DNA of 11,521 nucleotides. Source: Phialocephala subalpina. Its lineage: Eukaryota > Ascomycota > Leotiomycetes > Helotiales > Mollisiaceae. Position numbers and translations under genes: made by a program. Below, one piece after another: positions 8,989 through 11,521 of the stretch (positions within the stretch are counted from its first letter, which is position 1; the number at the start of each line of letters is the position of its first letter). The notes under the pieces were generated by a model, which did not search any database, was not told the origin of the DNA, and worked only from the letters and a program-made list of their open reading frames with translations. The stretch is from positions 37,885 to 49,405 of the forward strand of contig FJOG01000100.1 in NCBI GenBank assembly GCA_900073065.1. The letters are read 5' to 3'.

Positions 8989-9023
8989 CCCTAATGTCTC
9001 CATACTTTTGACCGCGACCTTCG
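8989..9023 (-). repeat. Right terminal inverted repeat of the MITE
   Basis: Begins CCCTAATGTC and ends CCGCGACCTTCG directly before TA 9024-9025. Exact reverse complement of the left arm. Confidence 0.9.
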
Positions 9024-9050
9024 TACCGGGCTCATGCTAACTGTCACCGG

Positions 9051-9070
9051 GCTGGCGCTTAACCGCCAGC
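9051..9070. repeat. GC-rich hairpin next to the MITE
   Basis: GCTGGCG (9051-9057) pairs perfectly with CGCCAGC (9064-9070) around a six-base loop. It lies 26 bp outside the MITE. Role unknown; it may be chance. Confidence 0.5.
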
Positions 9071-9265
9071 TCCTCTGAGACACGCGTGTGGTTACTTTAG
9101 GCACCAAGGCCAGAAATGTCGCTAAGGTCTTTAGTTCCACACCTCCCTTAAGGAGATCTCCCTACCTAGACATTCTTGAATCAATACAACCACCGCGACG
9201 AATCGAGATCCTGATCATACGCGTGATAACGCGATTCAACATTCCGATAGAACGATCAATTCGTC

Positions 9266-9443
9266 ATGCCACCCAAGCTTCAGATATCTGCGCCGCTTGC
9301 CTTAGCGGCAATTCCTCCTCCCACGGCATTTCAGCAATTCAAGTCTAACCCATCGCGCTTCATAGCTAATCGGCTCTATGCGCACCGGCGGCGCATTGCA
9401 TCAACAGGGCCGACGCATTCATCAACAGCGGCGGCCGGTCCAG
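9266..9443 (+). pseudogene. 5' fragment of a gene with a mitochondrial-presequence-like N-terminus, cut by a transposon
   Basis: ATG 9266 opens a frame whose first ~59 residues (MPPKLQISAPLALAA..., FIANRLYAHRRRIAS, THSSTAAAGPV) are rich in Arg, Ser and Ala and almost free of acidic residues, as in fungal mitochondrial targeting sequences. At 9444 (TA) the frame enters the 5' end of the right-hand pogo element, so the rest of the gene is displaced or lost. The frame happens to stay open through the transposon end into transposase sequence and stops at 9649, making a chimeric 127-codon frame. I cannot identify the original product. Two ACGCGT sites (9076 region and 9219-9224) lie upstream. An alternative is a chance open frame; the amino-acid bias and sharp end at the insertion favour a real fragment. 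Confidence 0.5.
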
Positions 9444-9529
9444 TAACCGAGATCCCGTGTCGGTGCACATCCCTGCCAAAAGCACACGCCAAAATTTCGC
9501 AAAAATCAACCCCACCATGCTCTTTAATC
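9444..9529 (+). repeat. 5' terminal and subterminal region of the right pogo element plus flanking TA
   Basis: TA (9444-9445) is followed by ACCGAGATCC, TGTCGGTGCACATCCC, GCACACGCC, AAAATTTCGC and TCAACCCC, in the same order as the left element read on the minus strand from 942. Differences are scattered substitutions and a few indels, so the two are related copies rather than one recent duplication. Confidence 0.75.
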
Positions 9530-10150
9530 ATAGCTAGAGCAGACAAATTAGCACTTGTGAGCGCCGCTATAGATGCGTTTCGAAGGGGAGAATATATTAC
9601 ACCTATAGCTACAGCAAAAGGCAAAGGATGTCACCCTACGGCCGTTTAGAGGCGGTTGCGTGGCCTCACTAAGACTAGGAGGGAGGCGAACTCATTCTGG
9701 CATTAAGCCCTTACTAACACCCAAGAAGAGCTTTTAATTAGTCGGATTAATCTTCTAACGGATAAAGGAATCCCTCCTACGAGTCAGTTTATAAGGAATT
9801 TGGCAGAAAAATTAGGGGAAAAAATATAAGGAAAAATTAAATCGTTTAATTTTATTATAAATATAAAATCAAATTAAAAAGTACGTATTTACGTAATTTA
9901 AATAATTTACGCGTTTTTGTAAAATATATCCCATTATTTGTTTTATTTTTTATAATAATAAAATAATTTAAATATTTTAATTTCTTTATTTATTAATATT
10001 TTAATTAATTTAATAAGAATATTTTAATTTATTTAAATAATTAAAAAATATTTAATTACGATCGGAAATATTTATAATTTCGACGAGAAAAAAATTCCTT
10101 ATTAGTATATAACGTATAATGAAAAGGATTATAACGTTAAATATATATAA
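9530..10150 (+). pseudogene. RIP-damaged pogo/Fot1-type transposase, N-terminal half
   Basis: By alignment with the left element, the start codon was at 9530, now ATA (followed by ARADKLALVSAAIDAFRRGE). A helix-turn-helix region follows (ITPIATAKGKGCHPTAV, stop, RRLRGLTKTRREAN). LTNTQEELLISRINLLTDKG and IPPTSQFIRNLAEKLGEK, classic for this family, are at 9710-9826. In-frame stops are TAG 9647-9649, TAA 9704-9706 and TAA 9827-9829, then many more in the AT-rich part. In the same frame NIYNFDEK (10067-10090) marks the motif that holds the first catalytic Asp of the DDE/D domain. The frame is kept for about 550 nt with no indel, so point mutation alone destroyed it. The rest of the catalytic domain is not readable. 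It is a related but distinct family member from the left copy. Confidence 0.85.
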
Positions 10151-10409
10151 ATCGAATAAAATCACTAAAAATAAATAAAATAAAAATAAAAAATATATTT
10201 TATTATTAGTATATATATTTACTATTAATTAAATTATACTTTTATTCTTTATTTATTATAATATTAAAGGAAATTTATAAAATTTACGTTTAAATAATAG
10301 AATATAATTTGGTTTTTTAGAGAATAAATAAAATAATAATATTATTAATTTAATTTAATTAGAGAAAATATTTAAAAAGTTTTTTAAATTTAAAAATCTT
10401 CGATTATAT

Positions 10410-10414
10410 TAATT
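10410..10414. repeat. Left 5-bp target-site duplication (TAATT) of the solo LTR
   Basis: TAATT stands directly before the TG of the LTR and is repeated at 10763-10767 directly after its CA. In such AT-rich DNA a chance match is possible, but the position at both ends is exact. Confidence 0.8.
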
Positions 10415-10762
10415 TGTAACGGTTGGCTCGATTAGCTAACTGTAAGGTTAATTGTGTGTGATAAGGACTAGGTGATTCCAATGAAAGGTAACGTTTAAGC
10501 CTAGTTACTAAATATAGTATTAAAATACTATATTTGAGTTGAGCACGAAGCTCCTATTTAAGGGAATCTTATCTACTTATATAGAACCTTCTTACTCCTA
10601 AAGTCTAGAATGGTAGAGTCCCGAATCCGTTTAGGATTCCATCGTCTGGGACTCCGTCACGTGACCACTAAGTCCCGTGTTCCCATGATCCTAGGGTCTA
10701 CTTGTAACCGAGCTTACTCGCCTACTGAGCCTATGGTCCATTAGATCATGTGATTCGTAACA
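10415..10762. mobile_element. Solo LTR of an LTR retrotransposon, 348 bp, un-RIPped
   Basis: The segment begins TGTAACGG and ends TTCGTAACA, giving TG...CA ends inside an imperfect 7-bp terminal inverted repeat (TGTAACG / CGTAACA). It is flanked by the 5-bp duplication TAATT. Base composition is near normal while both flanks are about 85% A+T. Features of an LTR promoter read on the plus strand: TATATA at 10578-10583. A nested stem (GAGTCCC/GGGACTC, 10616-10654, with GAATCC/GGATTC inside) lies downstream. No primer-binding site, polypurine tract or internal domain adjoins it, so recombination between two LTRs probably removed the body. The end sequences resemble Ty1/copia LTRs, but the superfamily is not certain. 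It inserted after the host transposon was RIPped. Confidence 0.87.
10510..10535. repeat. Perfect 12-bp-arm palindrome inside the LTR
   Basis: AAATATAGTATT (10510-10521) and AATACTATATTT (10524-10535) are exact reverse complements separated by AA. It lies about 45 bp before the TATA element of the LTR. It could form a hairpin or be a dimeric protein site; no function is known. Confidence 0.7.
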
Positions 10763-10767
10763 TAATT
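10763..10767. repeat. Right 5-bp target-site duplication (TAATT) of the solo LTR
   Basis: Exact copy of 10410-10414, directly after the terminal CA of the LTR. Confidence 0.8.
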
Positions 10768-11521
10768 ATTAATTATAAATAAATATTCTTTGTACGTTAA
10801 TATAATTTTTATAAATTTCGCAAATTATTATAAAATTATTATTATAATTTTTCCTTTTTATATAATTTATCGGTTATAATTTTTAAATATTAACTTTTTT
10901 TAACTTTTTTTAATTATTTATTTTATAAAATTAAATAATTTGATAAATAAAAATAAAAGTTTTATTTTAATATTTAAATAATTCTTTTATTCTTTATTTA
11001 AACGCGTATAAGAAAAGTCTTTTATAAAGAAAAATATTTAATATATATTCGCAAAACTTAGAATTTGATTTATTAATTTTATTTTTGTTTTAAAGTAATT
11101 ATAAAAGCTTATTAAAATTATTAACTCGAAAAATATTAAAAGTTTTATTATTCTTAAGATTACTTTAAATATTCGTCGTATAAAAAGAAATCTCTAGAAT
11201 ATTCTAATGAAAGAGAAAAAGAAAAAATTTAATTAAATTTTTAATATTCTTAAGAAATAAATTACTAAGATTTTTATAATCGAAAAAAAAATTAATAACC
11301 TCCGAGAAATTATTATTTTGGAGTAATAAAAACGCAAGAAAAATAAAAACTTCAATTTAATAAATAAAGAAAATCAAAATATTAATTTTTATTTACCAAA
11401 TAAAATAAATAAAATTAAAAAATATTAAATAAAATAAAATTAATTAATAATAAAAAAAGAAAAAGCAAAAAAGAAAAAAATATTATTAGAGAAATTAATA
11501 AAGCTAAGAAACAAAAGGAGT
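10768..11521. other. AT-rich RIP block, no gene
   Basis: About 750 bp of roughly 85% A+T with few CpA/TpG and scattered CpG. No open frame of useful length and no readable protein motif remain. It is probably the RIPped continuation of the right pogo element, but I could not recover the later catalytic motifs, so other repeats cannot be excluded. Confidence 0.65.

Larger units (their letters stand above)
8747..9023. mobile_element. MITE of the Tc1/mariner type, 277 bp
   Basis: A perfect 35-bp inverted repeat bounds this segment (8747-8781 and 8989-9023), and each outer end is followed by TA (8745-8746 and 9024-9025), the duplication made by Tc1/mariner transposases. The repeat contains GGTCAAAAGTATGGAGACA, a sequence style common near Tc1/mariner termini. 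The 207-bp interior has no coding capacity, so it is a non-autonomous copy. A second, inner inverted repeat of 11 bp (8852-8862 and 8952-8962, CCCTGAAGGAC) lies inside. The arms are identical and free of RIP-type changes, so the copy is young or was never a RIP target. Confidence 0.85.
9446..11521 (+). mobile_element. Second decayed Fot1/pogo-type transposon, running off the right edge
   Basis: The element starts after TA 9444-9445 and points right. It has about 375 bp of near-normal composition, then from about 9825 becomes some 85% A+T, poor in CpA/TpG with CpG retained (RIP pattern). The transposase frame crosses that boundary without a break, so the composition change is mutational and not a junction with another sequence. 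A solo LTR interrupts it at 10415-10762. The 3' end is not identified; the assignment of 10768-11521 to the same element is by continuity only. Confidence 0.75.

Overview
The window looks like a filamentous ascomycete (Pezizomycotina) chromosome. Short GT-AG introns with CTAAC branch sites, a HET-domain gene, Fot1/pogo-type transposons, and long blocks of about 80-85% A+T that are poor in CpA/TpG but keep CpG all point that way. The AT-rich blocks have the look of repeat-induced point mutation (RIP). I cannot name the genus from the sequence. Everything here was read by eye; base counts and homology calls come from motif recognition, not searches.

Layout: a gene island of normal composition (about 943-9443) lies between two decayed pogo-type transposons that point outward. 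The left one (minus strand, 1-940) and the right one (plus strand, from 9446) have alignable 5' ends that both start immediately after a TA dinucleotide. Both contain RIP-damaged transposase coding sequence that can still be read. The right element was later invaded by an LTR retrotransposon, which left a clean, un-RIPped 348-bp solo LTR (10415-10762) with a TAATT target-site duplication.

Genes in the island: (i) a broken, minus-strand gene with a HET-protein-like N-terminus (1388-2412); (ii) an apparently intact three-exon HET-domain gene of 815 residues (3078-5764, minus); (iii) a divergently transcribed unknown gene of 216 residues (6534-7184, plus); (iv) convergent with it, a 264-residue protein with a nucleotidyltransferase-like fold and an N-terminal MGCGNSK lipidation motif (7283-8077, minus), with a 46-nt intron in its 5' leader; (v) a 277-bp Tc1/mariner-type MITE (8747-9023); (vi) the first ~59 codons of a gene with a mitochondrial-presequence-like N-terminus, cut off by the right-hand transposon (9266-9443).

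Taken together this is an accessory, transposon-rich locus. HET proteins act in fungal allorecognition and programmed cell death. An intact HET gene, a second HET-like wreck and a probably membrane-anchored nucleotidyltransferase-like protein side by side suggest a non-self-recognition or defence neighbourhood, but that functional link is inference from proximity only.
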